Shown: positions 1 through 6,304 of the stretch, piece by piece
Numbering within the stretch: position 1 is the first letter of the stretch
How the letters are laid out: the number at the start of each line of letters is the position of its first letter
Assembly: GCA_964458575.1 (NCBI GenBank)
Contig: CAYWMD010000100.1
Coordinates: 1 to 11,643, forward strand
Origin: CAYWMD01 sp964458575
Lineage (GTDB): Bacteria; Verrucomicrobiota; Verrucomicrobiia; Limisphaerales; JADLHS01
Reading direction: 5' to 3'
Length of the DNA stretch: 11,643 nt
Position numbers and translations under genes: made by a program
Notes under the pieces: generated by a model
Databases searched by the model: none
Seen by the model: only the letters and a program-made list of their open reading frames with translations
What the model was told of the DNA's origin: nothing

Positions 1-1
1 C

Positions 2-79
2 CCGAGATTTGAGTTCAAGGCGCGCAACTTCAAGGGCTGCTCGCGTCTGATCACGAATTCTGTTTTTGAGATCTACTGA
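2..79 (+). CDS. possible 3' end of a plus-strand gene entering from the left
   Basis: One plus-strand frame is open from the window edge to a TGA at 77-79, giving 25 residues that end in NSVFEIY. The other two plus frames stop at 10-12 and 48-50. The segment is too short to match to any family, and an open stretch of this length is expected by chance in GC-rich DNA. If real, it would converge with the minus-strand sialidase-like gene. The bases between 80 and 159 hold no gene, clear terminator or RNA that I can recognise. Confidence 0.2.
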   Translation, partial: PRFEFKARNFKGCSRLITNSVFEIY

Positions 80-159
80 GCTTCAGTTGGAGCCCTTTTA
101 CTGTTTCTGCCATTCGCAGTCAGCAGCAAGGTTACGCTCCTCGGGTCGCTCCGGCCTGT

Positions 160-1371
160 TCAGTGCCGGTTCCAATCCCGATTCGGTTTCTCCCAAATAA
201 TGCGGGCGGCATAAACGCGGCCGTTCGAGCCGAACTTCGATGGGTCGCCGGGCACCATCCCCTCCGAAGTCGTGGCCCAGGTTTCGTGCGCGTTCACGTC
301 CACGATGGCGAAGTTGCCGAGTTGCGCGCCTTTGTTCGGAACGAGTTCGCGTTCGGTGGCGCGCATCACGACCAGTTTCTCCGGATCAATTTGCGCCATG
401 AACAGCGGCGCACGATGGCGCATAACGTTGTCGTTGTTCGCGCCGCGCCGCGTGTAAACCAGGAACAATCCATCCGAGTGCGTGATCCAGTGCGCCTGCG
501 TGTTGTAGCTGCCAAGGTCCTCGCCGTCGTCAAAGGTCCATTTGCGCGGTTCATCAAAATGCAATCCGTCGCGGCTCGTGGCGATGTAGGCCGCGCGGTC
601 GTTGCGCATCGTGAAATAGAACCGGTCCTTGAACTTCGCCAAGCTCGGTTCGTAGAGGCCGCGGTCAATGTTCACCGTATGTTGGCTGCCGTGTTCGACG
701 TAGCGGAGCGTCTGGCCGTCAAAGCGGCAACGAAGGACGGTGGAGGAGAGAGTTTTGTTCGTGATTCCTTTGAAGTAAATCGGCAGAAGAACGTCACCGT
801 TCTCCAGGTCCACCCGTTGCGTGCTGCCGGCCCCGCCGTTGGAAAAGTTGGGTTCGTTCGGAATCACCAGTTTCGCCCACGGCGACCAGGTGCGCGTCTT
901 GGGTTCATAGACCGACCAGACGGCGTGGTTTGTGCGGGCCAGCACGAGCACGTCGTTAGTGTAAGCAACGGTATGGCCGGTGGCCAAAAGTTTGCCCGAG
1001 GCGGCGTGCCACTTGGGCGTGAAGTCGCAGATGCCTTCCTCCCGATTGTTGCCTTGCGGATGACGGCCCAGTGTTTGGGCGTGTTCCACGATGGGCGACC
1101 AGGTCTGGCCGAGGTCGGAAGATTCGAGCGAGTTGATCGGATAAAAGACGTCGCTGCGTTTCACGTTGAGCTTTTGCATCGTGAGCACGACCGTGGGCGT
1201 CGCCCCCGGAATCGCCCCGGCGCGGGGATGAAACCAGCAGGTCTTGCCGTCGTAGCCTTCGCTGACGACTTCCAACTGCACGCGGTAACCGACCGGCGCC
1301 GTGATCTTCGCGGCGGGTGCGGCGGACGCGTTCAGCACGAGGGCGAGTGCGAGATTGAAACCGAAATTCAT
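160..1371 (-). CDS. exported sialidase-like (BNR/Asp-box) protein
   Basis: The gene encodes 403 residues with a probable signal peptide: a short polar N-terminus, a hydrophobic stretch at about residues 5-16, and an A-S-A-A-P-A cleavage region near 16-20. The body looks like a six-bladed BNR/sialidase-type propeller. An Asp-box SSDLGQTW lies at residues 84-91, a degenerate one (TSRDGLHF) at 265-272, and the family-typical EPSLAKF stretch at 241-247. Proteins of this kind act outside the cytoplasm on sialylated or other glycans, and many homologues have unproven substrates. I cannot see a FRIP motif or assign the full arginine triad, so sialidase activity is not shown. The start sits in an A-rich context without a Shine-Dalgarno sequence. 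The gene lies 146 bp downstream of the secreted low-complexity gene on the same strand and could be co-transcribed or independent. I am confident in the fold family and less so in the activity. Confidence 0.8.
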   Translation of the reverse strand: MNFGFNLALALVLNASAAPAAKITAPVGYRVQLEVVSEGYDGKTCWFHPRAGAIPGATPTVVLTMQKLNVKRSDVFYPINSLESSDLGQTWSPIVEHAQTLGRHPQGNNREEGICDFTPKWHAASGKLLATGHTVAYTNDVLVLARTNHAVWSVYEPKTRTWSPWAKLVIPNEPNFSNGGAGSTQRVDLENGDVLLPIYFKGITNKTLSSTVLRCRFDGQTLRYVEHGSQHTVNIDRGLYEPSLAKFKDRFYFTMRNDRAAYIATSRDGLHFDEPRKWTFDDGEDLGSYNTQAHWITHSDGLFLVYTRRGANNDNVMRHRAPLFMAQIDPEKLVVMRATERELVPNKGAQLGNFAIVDVNAHETWATTSEGMVPGDPSKFGSNGRVYAARIIWEKPNRDWNRH

Positions 1372-1517
1372 TTTTGGATTTTGGTTTGGGAAATCTGAAC
1401 CAGGGCGACACGTGATCGCCGCCAGCGTTCAAGCCAACTCTGGTTGCGAACGCGCGCCGTCGGGATAAAACTCACCGTGGAAATGAAGGGCCGATGGCGA
1501 ATGCGGCGTTGGGTGCT
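1372..1517. other. non-coding gap between sialidase-like and low-complexity genes
   Basis: These 146 bases hold no supported gene. The one palindrome noticed is GGCGA/TCGCC around a CACGTGA loop at 1404-1420. It could be an operator or a chance hairpin. No terminator with a T-tract follows the low-complexity gene, and no convincing -35/-10 pair precedes the sialidase-like gene. Confidence 0.5.
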
Positions 1518-2984
1518 TTAGCGGCGTCCGCCTCCGCCACCACCGCGCATGCTGCCGCCCGAAGACATCCGGGAGCCCCCGCCGGAAAACCCGCCGGTGC
1601 TGCGGATGGAACTTGAACTGCCCATGCTGCGGTATGACGGAGTTGAACTGGCACGACTAAACGAAGACGCGCTGGAACGGCTGAAACTGGCCGAACTTCC
1701 CGAGCTGCGATAGCTATTGCCGGGGCTGTAACTGCTTCGTTGGTAACCCGAACTTGGACTCGTGTAAGAACGACTCGTGGTTGGAAAGCTCGACCGGGTC
1801 CACGCAGTGGTCGGGCTGGCGCTGACACGGCTGGAGGACGCAACCTGGGCTGTCCGGGCGGTCGTCGGTTGGCTGGCACCCCCGGTCCAAGTGCGGTTGG
1901 GACTGGCACTGCTGGGGGTGCGTGAATACTGCGGCGCACTTGCGTTTCTGGTCGGGTTAACTGTCGTTCGGCTGTTGGCGCCGCCGCTCCACGTTCTCGT
2001 GGGCGACCCGGTGGCATTGTTACGGGCTGAAGCGGTGGCCGCTTGAGTTCCACTGCTGCTCGTGCGTGAACCGGTTGCGGGATTGCTGCCAGTTCGGCTC
2101 CAGTAACTTGTGGGTCTGGCCGATGCCGTGCCGCCGGTTCGGCCGGCACCGCCGTTGACGCTGGCTGGCGTCGTGCCTGCGGGCGACCTGGAATTGGAAG
2201 CCATGGTTCCGCCCGCTCCCCCACCGTTGGGGTTTCCGCCGGGAGGAGGATTTCCATTGGGCGGTGGCGGGTTGCCATTCGGTGGTGGTGGATTTCCGTT
2301 GGGGGGTGGCGGATTGCCGTTGGGTGGCGGTGGCGGTGGTGGGTTGTTATTGCAGTAGTTGTTGTTCCAGTAGCAACTGTTGTAGCAACCATTGCCCCAG
2401 CCCCAGCCCCAATAAAAGCCCAGCGTTATGCCCGGATACCAATACGGCCAAGGATCATACCAGTAAGGCGACGGATCGTAGAACGAGTACACCGGTGCAC
2501 TGGGCACCACGTACACTGACGACGCGGGGACAGCTTCCACAACCGTGGTTGTGGGCGGTGGCGTGACATATTGCGGTGCGCTGGCAGTCATCTCGGTGGC
2601 TGGCGCGGCGGGTTGCAGGGCGGGTTGCGGCGCGGACACGTTAGGGGGTTGGGGCTGCTCGCCGAGCATGGCGGTCAGCACCCGGTCGGACACGCCTTCC
2701 TGACGCAGGTAAACGATGTCGTTGGCGGTCAGATTGTAACGGCGATCGCTGTTCTGGATGAACGCCACGGTCACGTCGTCGTTAACCTTGGCGCGCGTCA
2801 GTTTGAGAACGTCAGCGGTGCTCTGGGACAATTGTACCGTGGGAACAGGCGAAGCCGTGGCCGGGGCGGCAGGTGCAGTTTGCGTCGAGGCGACGTCCTG
2901 CGGTGCGCCGTAAGCCGCGAGGTGAAAAGACACCGCAAGGCTGGCGGTGACGACCACCGCCGCGGGAAAGCATCGAATATTCAT
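1518..2984 (-). CDS. secreted low-complexity protein with aromatic patch and Ser/Gly-rich tail
   Basis: The gene encodes 488 residues in clear zones. Residues 1-27 are a signal peptide (hydrophobic core about 8-24, AYGA before the mature start). Residues 28-50 are an Ala/Pro/Thr linker. Residues 50-109 form a compact segment (LSQSTADVLKLTRAKV then NDIVYLRQEGVSDRVLTAML) that resembles, from memory, a region recurring in verrucomicrobial exported proteins. A Tyr/Trp/Pro/Gly patch with three cysteines (200, 204, 211) spans 164-214. PPPPNGN repeats span 215-247. A Ser/Thr/Arg/Gly-rich, probably disordered tail runs from 262 to the end in GGGGGGRR. It is probably exported and may act at the surface or in the matrix, but no function can be assigned. 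GGAAAGAG shortly before the ATG is a weak ribosome site. It is divergent from ribD across 157 bp. The reading frame is supported by the signal peptide and the segmental composition. Confidence 0.75.
   Translation of the reverse strand: MNIRCFPAAVVVTASLAVSFHLAAYGAPQDVASTQTAPAAPATASPVPTVQLSQSTADVLKLTRAKVNDDVTVAFIQNSDRRYNLTANDIVYLRQEGVSDRVLTAMLGEQPQPPNVSAPQPALQPAAPATEMTASAPQYVTPPPTTTVVEAVPASSVYVVPSAPVYSFYDPSPYWYDPWPYWYPGITLGFYWGWGWGNGCYNSCYWNNNYCNNNPPPPPPPNGNPPPPNGNPPPPNGNPPPPNGNPPPGGNPNGGGAGGTMASNSRSPAGTTPASVNGGAGRTGGTASARPTSYWSRTGSNPATGSRTSSSGTQAATASARNNATGSPTRTWSGGANSRTTVNPTRNASAPQYSRTPSSASPNRTWTGGASQPTTARTAQVASSSRVSASPTTAWTRSSFPTTSRSYTSPSSGYQRSSYSPGNSYRSSGSSASFSRSSASSFSRASSTPSYRSMGSSSSIRSTGGFSGGGSRMSSGGSMRGGGGGGRR
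2248..2331. repeat. four 21-bp tandem repeats inside the low-complexity gene
   Basis: Four 21-bp units follow one another (2248-2268, 2269-2289, 2290-2310, 2311-2331). They differ at a few positions and each encodes PPPPNGN on the minus strand. The unit length is a multiple of three, so gain or loss of units would keep the frame. Confidence 0.85.
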
Positions 2985-3141
2985 AAGGCCACTCTTTCCA
3001 GACGTTTTAACTGTCTCAGAACTTCAATCAGTCGTCAAGTTCGCGTTGGGTGCGCCGGAACGGCCCGCACGGGCCTGTTCGTCCCGGGCGGTGCGTTTTT
3101 TGACTTTGGCCGTCGTGAGCCCGTCGCTACGCTGCGCGCCG
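2985..3141. promoter_or_regulatory. divergent intergenic region upstream of ribD and the secreted protein gene
   Basis: This 157-bp gap lies between two divergent starts, so it should carry the promoters of both genes. I cannot pick a convincing -35/-10 pair in either direction. TTGACG and TTAAAA occur on the minus strand near 3000-3035, but with about 22 bases between them. I see no RFN (FMN riboswitch) core before ribD. Confidence 0.4.
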
Positions 3142-4290
3142 ATGGTTGACGTCCGATTCATGCGCCTTGCCCTCCGCCTCGCCCGGCGCGGGTATGGCCT
3201 GACTTCACCCAATCCCATGGTCGGAGCGGTTTTGGTGCGCGGTGGCAGAATTCTCGGACGCGGCTGGCATCGTGCCGCGGGATTGCCTCACGCGGAGGTT
3301 GAGGCATTACGCGATGCACAAAGGCGCGGCCATTCCGCAAAAGGTGCGACGCTCCACGTCACCCTCGAACCATGCTGCACGCACGGTCGCACGCCACCTT
3401 GCACGGAGGCCATCGTCGCGGCTGGCATCAAACGGGTTGTCATCGGGACGATTGATCCCAATCCAAAACACGCGGGAAGAGGCGTAAAGATTTTGCAGCG
3501 GGCGGGCATTCAGGTGACGTGCGGTGTTTTGAAAGAGGAATGCGCGAAATTGAACGAATCGTTCAACCACTGGATCACCCGGCGCACGCCGTTTGTGACC
3601 GTGAAAGCCGCGATGACGCTCGACGGCAAGATCGCGACGGCGAGCGGCGAGTCGAAGTGGATCACGGGGGAAAAAGCGCGCGCCCACGGAATGAAGTTGC
3701 GCCAAGGGGCCGATGCGATTCTGGTTGGCATCAATACGATTCTGGCCGACGACCCGTCACTGACATTCAGGCTGGGGGAAGGCATTCAACAGGCAACGTT
3801 CAATTCCCCGCCCCCAAGGTTGCGCCGCATCGTGCTGGACGCCATGGCACGGACGCCGTTGGACGCAAAAGTGGTGAGTGATGAACACGCGGCATGGACG
3901 ACGATCGTGGTGGGCAGGCGTGCGCCCAAGTCACGCGTGGCGTCGCTGGCAAAACACGTGCGCGTGCTTGTTGCGCCATTGGCCAAATCAGCCACCGCCG
4001 ACCGGCGGCCGGCCATTGACTTGCGCTGGCTTGTTAAACGTCTCGGCGCGGAGAATGTGACCAGCCTGCTGGTCGAAGGCGGCGGCGAGGTCAACGCCTC
4101 ATTTCTGCTCGGCGGTCTGGCGCAGCGGGTCGCGTTCTTCTACGCGCCCAAGATTCTGGGCGGAAGGGATGCGCGCAAAGGCGTCGCCGGTGAGGGCGCA
4201 CAGCGTTTGAGCGAAATGATCCGACTCCAGGAAATCGAATGGCGGAAGCTCGGCCCCGATTTGTTGCTGACGGCCCGGGTAACCGGTTGA
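3142..4290 (+). CDS. ribD: bifunctional riboflavin biosynthesis deaminase/reductase
   Basis: This cytosolic enzyme of riboflavin synthesis deaminates 2,5-diamino-6-ribosylamino-4(3H)-pyrimidinone 5'-phosphate and then reduces the ribose with NADPH to 5-amino-6-ribitylamino-uracil phosphate. With the start at 3142 it has 382 residues, normal for the family. The N-terminal zinc deaminase domain shows SPNPMVGAV (22-30), HAEVEAL with H50 and E52, and EPCCTHGRTPPC with zinc ligands C78 and C87. The reductase domain begins near 152 (VTVKAAMTLDGKIATASGES) and includes LLVEGGGEVNASFL (309-322). The frame is open back to an ATG at 2947, but that extension overlaps the divergent gene and does not look like family sequence. 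The ATG at 3160 is a possible shorter start. No Shine-Dalgarno sequence precedes 3142. The next gene, ribE, follows after a 221-bp repeat-bearing gap. Confidence 0.96.
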   Translation: MVDVRFMRLALRLARRGYGLTSPNPMVGAVLVRGGRILGRGWHRAAGLPHAEVEALRDAQRRGHSAKGATLHVTLEPCCTHGRTPPCTEAIVAAGIKRVVIGTIDPNPKHAGRGVKILQRAGIQVTCGVLKEECAKLNESFNHWITRRTPFVTVKAAMTLDGKIATASGESKWITGEKARAHGMKLRQGADAILVGINTILADDPSLTFRLGEGIQQATFNSPPPRLRRIVLDAMARTPLDAKVVSDEHAAWTTIVVGRRAPKSRVASLAKHVRVLVAPLAKSATADRRPAIDLRWLVKRLGAENVTSLLVEGGGEVNASFLLGGLAQRVAFFYAPKILGGRDARKGVAGEGAQRLSEMIRLQEIEWRKLGPDLLLTARVTG

Positions 4291-4310
4291 TGTTTCCGAG
4301 TTCCGGGTTT

Positions 4311-4332
4311 GGTCGCATCGAAGGGTGCGACC
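4311..4332. other. stem-loop just after ribD
   Basis: GGTCGCA (4311-4317) and TGCGACC (4326-4332) form a perfect 7-bp stem with an 8-base loop, starting 20 bases after the ribD stop. No T-tract follows, so it is not a standard intrinsic terminator. It may be an mRNA 3' structure or part of the repeat-rich gap. The same heptamer GGTCGCA recurs in direct orientation at 4447-4453. Confidence 0.5.
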
Positions 4333-4355
4333 GATAGTTCCTACGGGCGGCGTGC

Positions 4356-4424
4356 TGGAGTCCAAGCTTTAGCTTGTTCTTTGCTGGCCACACGACGCGG
4401 GGACACGCTGAAGCGTGAACTCCA
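4356..4424. repeat. double-hairpin palindromic element (REP/BIME-like)
   Basis: The left arm (4357-4376) and right arm (4404-4423) are inverted copies of each other, matching at 16 of 20 positions. Each arm is also a small hairpin: CAAGCT-TT-AGCTTG at 4363-4376 and CACGCT-GA-AGCGTG at 4404-4417. The flanks TGGAG and CTCCA extend the outer pairing. Two short hairpins in inverted order with a spacer is the plan of REP/BIME elements moved by RAYT transposases. No transposase is present here. From memory, similar sequences are scattered through Pedosphaera-like genomes, which I could not check. Confidence 0.65.
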
Positions 4425-4472
4425 ACCATTCGTGACCGCCACTGCCGGTCGCACCGCGCGCGTCGAACCCTC

Positions 4473-4507
4473 ACTTGCCACCTGCAACCCGCAACCTGTA
4501 ACTTCAG
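4473..4507. repeat. degenerate 7-bp tandem repeat upstream of ribE
   Basis: Five consecutive heptads, ACTTGCC, ACCTGCA, ACCCGCA, ACCTGTA and ACTTCAG, follow an ACCTGCA consensus and end five bases before the ribE ATG. The array occupies the place where a ribosome binding site would be expected. It may be a simple-sequence array or part of the leader. Confidence 0.6.
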
Positions 4508-4511
4508 TTCC

Positions 4512-5123
4512 ATGTTTACGGGCATTGTCGAAGAAGCGGGACGGGTTGAGTCCATCCGGCCGACCAGCAAATCCATCCAACTCACCATCCGGGCGCGCGC
4601 CCTCGCCCGCGGTCTCAAGGTGGGCGCGAGCGTGGCCGTCAATGGTTGTTGCCTCACCGTGGTGAAAATCACCGCACGCGGGAAGGACAAGCTGATTCAG
4701 TTCGACCTGCTCCAAGAATCCTGGCGTCTGACGAACATGCAGTTTGCGAAGCCCGACTCGCTGGTGAACCTGGAACGACCCCTGCGCGCCGGCGGCGAAC
4801 TCGGCGGGCATTTCGTCACCGGCCACGTGGACGGCTTGGGTAAAATCACTAAGTGGGAACGTGCAGGCCGGGACCACGTCCTCGACATCTCCGCACCGCC
4901 GGAAGTCATGCGTTACGTGATCCACAAAGGTTCGATTGCCCTGGATGGCATCAGCCTCACGGTCGCCGCGGTGAAGAAAGGCGGGTTTCGCATCTGGATC
5001 ATTCCGCACACATACGAAATCACGGCGTTGCGCGACCGCAAAGCCGGAGACGCGGTAAATCTCGAAGCCGATCTGCTCGGCAAATATGCCGAGAAGTTTC
5101 TTACTTCATCGGCTCGGCCTTGA
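4512..5123 (+). CDS. ribE: riboflavin synthase (alpha subunit type)
   Basis: This enzyme dismutates two molecules of 6,7-dimethyl-8-ribityllumazine to riboflavin and 5-amino-6-ribitylamino-uracil, the last step of the pathway. It works as a trimer in the cytosol. The 203-residue length is typical. The start MFTGIVEEAG is diagnostic. The two lumazine-binding repeats are visible: VNGCCLTV (43-50) with GGHFVTGHVD (98-107) in and after the first, and LDGISLTV (144-151) with NLEADLLGKY (183-192) in the second. It shares strand and pathway with ribD 221 bp upstream, but the gap, its repeats and the lack of a Shine-Dalgarno sequence leave open whether both are on one transcript. The gene is often called ribE or ribC depending on the organism. 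Its last 23 bases overlap the end of the convergent lipoprotein gene. Confidence 0.96.
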   Translation: MFTGIVEEAGRVESIRPTSKSIQLTIRARALARGLKVGASVAVNGCCLTVVKITARGKDKLIQFDLLQESWRLTNMQFAKPDSLVNLERPLRAGGELGGHFVTGHVDGLGKITKWERAGRDHVLDISAPPEVMRYVIHKGSIALDGISLTVAAVKKGGFRIWIIPHTYEITALRDRKAGDAVNLEADLLGKYAEKFLTSSARP

Positions 5124-5358
5124 AGCCGGAGCTTTGGCGGGAACTGACCTGGGAGGATGGGGCCACTTCGCGCACGCGGCCGGCGGGCATGCGGGCCTCC
5201 ACCCCTTTGGCGTCCTTGTAAATGTACTCGTTGTTCTTGAGTTTGGGTTTGCCGAGGGCGGTGACCCGGTTGCCGTTCGTGAGAGTGATGGTGTAGTGCC
5301 GGGCGCAGCCCGAAAGCAGGGCGACGGCAACCAAAGTTGGCAGCAGAATACGTTTCAT
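5101..5358 (-). CDS. small YgdI/YgdR-type lipoprotein
   Basis: The 85-residue product begins MKRILLPTLVAVALLSGC, a classic lipoprotein signal with lipobox LSGC and acylated Cys18. The mature part (YTITLTNGNRVTALGKPKLK, then EYIYKDAKG and the GRVREV stretch) resembles the small SH3-like YgdI/YgdR family of enterobacteria, whose function is unknown. The C-terminus is Ser/Gln/Lys-rich. I prefer the ATG at 5358 to the in-frame ATG at 5397 because the longer form puts 13 unneeded residues before the signal peptide. It should sit in the membrane facing the periplasm. It starts about 61 bases after the intrinsic terminator of the upstream regulator gene, so it probably has its own promoter. Its stop lies inside the end of ribE. 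Confidence 0.8.
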   Translation of the reverse strand: MKRILLPTLVAVALLSGCARHYTITLTNGNRVTALGKPKLKNNEYIYKDAKGVEARMPAGRVREVAPSSQVSSRQSSGFKAEPMK

Positions 5359-5418
5359 GATCACTTCAGCCTGGTTCTGAATTGAGGCCGAAGGCAAGCT
5401 TTTCCAAGGGCATTTCCC

Positions 5419-5450
5419 GAAAACAAAAGGGCCGGGCTTTTGCCCGACCC
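5419..5450 (-). terminator. intrinsic terminator of the kinase/regulator transcript
   Basis: Read on the minus strand, a 9-bp stem, GGGTCGGGC paired with GCCCGGCCC (one G-U), closes an AAAA loop and is followed at once by TTTTGTTTTC. It lies about 227 bases after the response regulator stop and about 61 bases before the lipoprotein start, so it separates the two genes transcriptionally. Confidence 0.7.
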
Positions 5451-5676
5451 CTCAGTTCGAGAACAAATCGCTCGGTTTTTTCGCAACCTCGCCGGCCGCG
5501 AACCACCGTCACCGATGCCGCGCCGCAGACATACGCTTTCGAGTCGCACACGGAACACTGCGCTTTCGCATCTCAATGACGCGGACAGGCTAGTTCACAT
5601 CCCGGTAACGGCCAGTCGCCAGAACTGGTTACGCCGCACGGCTGCGTGGGAGGTGAAGCAGCGGCCGCGGCAGGCT
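5451..5676. other. non-coding region downstream of the response regulator
   Basis: No supported gene lies between the terminator and the regulator stop. It holds two stems. One pairs GTAAC and CAGT (5605-5609, 5613-5616, three-base bulge) with ACTGGTTAC (5624-5632) around a 7-base loop. The other pairs TGAAGC (5654-5659) with GCTTCA (5674-5679) and includes the regulator stop codon. Neither has a T-tract on the minus strand. They may stabilise the 3' end of the transcript. Confidence 0.5.
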
Positions 5677-6303
5677 TCAGCGCCTCAAGAACTTGGCCAC
5701 CGCTTCCGTGCGCGTCCGGACCTGAAGCTTCTCGTAAATCCGGCGGATGTAGGTATGCACGGTCTCGTAACTGATCCCGAGTTTCTCGGCGATTTCCTTG
5801 TAAAGAAATCCCTGCGCCAGGCAGTCGAGCACCTCGCGTTCGCGCGGGGAGAGGTCTTCCGTTTCGGGTGCCGCGGCGGGCGATTGCTGAAAGGACTGGA
5901 CGACCTTGCGGGCAATGTGGGCTGACATGGGCGAGCCGCCCCGATGCACCTCGCGGAGGGCGTCGAGCAGTTCGGCCCGCGGCGTGCGTTTGAGGAGATA
6001 GCCGTTCGCGCCCGCCTTGAGCGCGTTGAAAATATTGTCCGTGTCCTCGTAGGCGGTGAGCATCATCACCTGTGTCTGCGGCAGAAGCTGTTTCAATTTG
6101 CGCACGCACTCGACGCCGTTCATGCCGGGCAGGTTGATGTCCATGAGGACGACGTCCGGTTTTTCGAGCGGAACATTTTCAATGGCGGCTTCCGCGGTGC
6201 CGTGCTGGCCCACACAGGCAAAGCCATCGGTGCGCCCGATCAGCTTCGCCAGCGTATCCCGCAACTGGTCGTTGTCTTCGACAATGGAAACGTTGATGGA
6301 CAT
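5677..6303 (-). CDS. NarL/LuxR-family response regulator
   Basis: This 208-residue DNA-binding regulator is the expected phosphorylation target of the kinase encoded just before it. The receiver domain (about 3-120) shows acidic residues E9, D10 and D12, the phospho-acceptor D55 in LMDINLPGMNG, T83 and K105. The LuxR-type helix-turn-helix domain covers about 149-207 with LSPREREVLDCLAQG, KEIAEKLGISYETVHTY and IYEKLQVRTRTEA. All key receiver residues are intact, so it should be a functional switch. The target genes cannot be read from the window. The gene starts one base after the kinase stop (TGA-A-ATG), which implies translational coupling, and GGAA a few bases upstream is only a weak ribosome site. 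Transcription probably ends at the terminator near 5419-5450. Confidence 0.95.
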   Translation of the reverse strand: MSINVSIVEDNDQLRDTLAKLIGRTDGFACVGQHGTAEAAIENVPLEKPDVVLMDINLPGMNGVECVRKLKQLLPQTQVMMLTAYEDTDNIFNALKAGANGYLLKRTPRAELLDALREVHRGGSPMSAHIARKVVQSFQQSPAAAPETEDLSPREREVLDCLAQGFLYKEIAEKLGISYETVHTYIRRIYEKLQVRTRTEAVAKFLRR

Positions 6304-6304
6304 T

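Noticed and set aside
131..156. Direct repeat CGCTCC-TCGGGT-CGCTCC after the sialidase-like gene
   Set aside because: It is two short copies only, with no hairpin or T-tract, so it is not a terminator or array.
163..1398. 411-codon plus-strand open frame opposite the sialidase-like gene
   Set aside because: It is rich in Arg/Val/His without domain signals, while the minus strand has a signal peptide and Asp-box. It is a codon-bias shadow.
1404..1420. GGCGA-CACGTGA-TCGCC palindrome before the sialidase-like gene
   Set aside because: A single 5-bp stem is expected often in GC-rich DNA, and there is no second site to support an operator.
1472..2392. 306-codon minus-strand frame overlapping the low-complexity gene
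   Set aside because: It is a repetitive His/Thr/Pro frame created by the same repeats. The other frame has a signal peptide and a plausible domain order.
2947..3141. N-terminal extension of ribD to an ATG at 2947
   Set aside because: It would overlap the divergent gene and adds 65 residues unlike the family. The start at 3142 matches normal RibD.
5457..5486. Plus-strand terminator-like CGAG/CTCG with a run of six T
   Set aside because: The stem is only about 4 bp and it lies over 330 bases after ribE. It is too weak to call.
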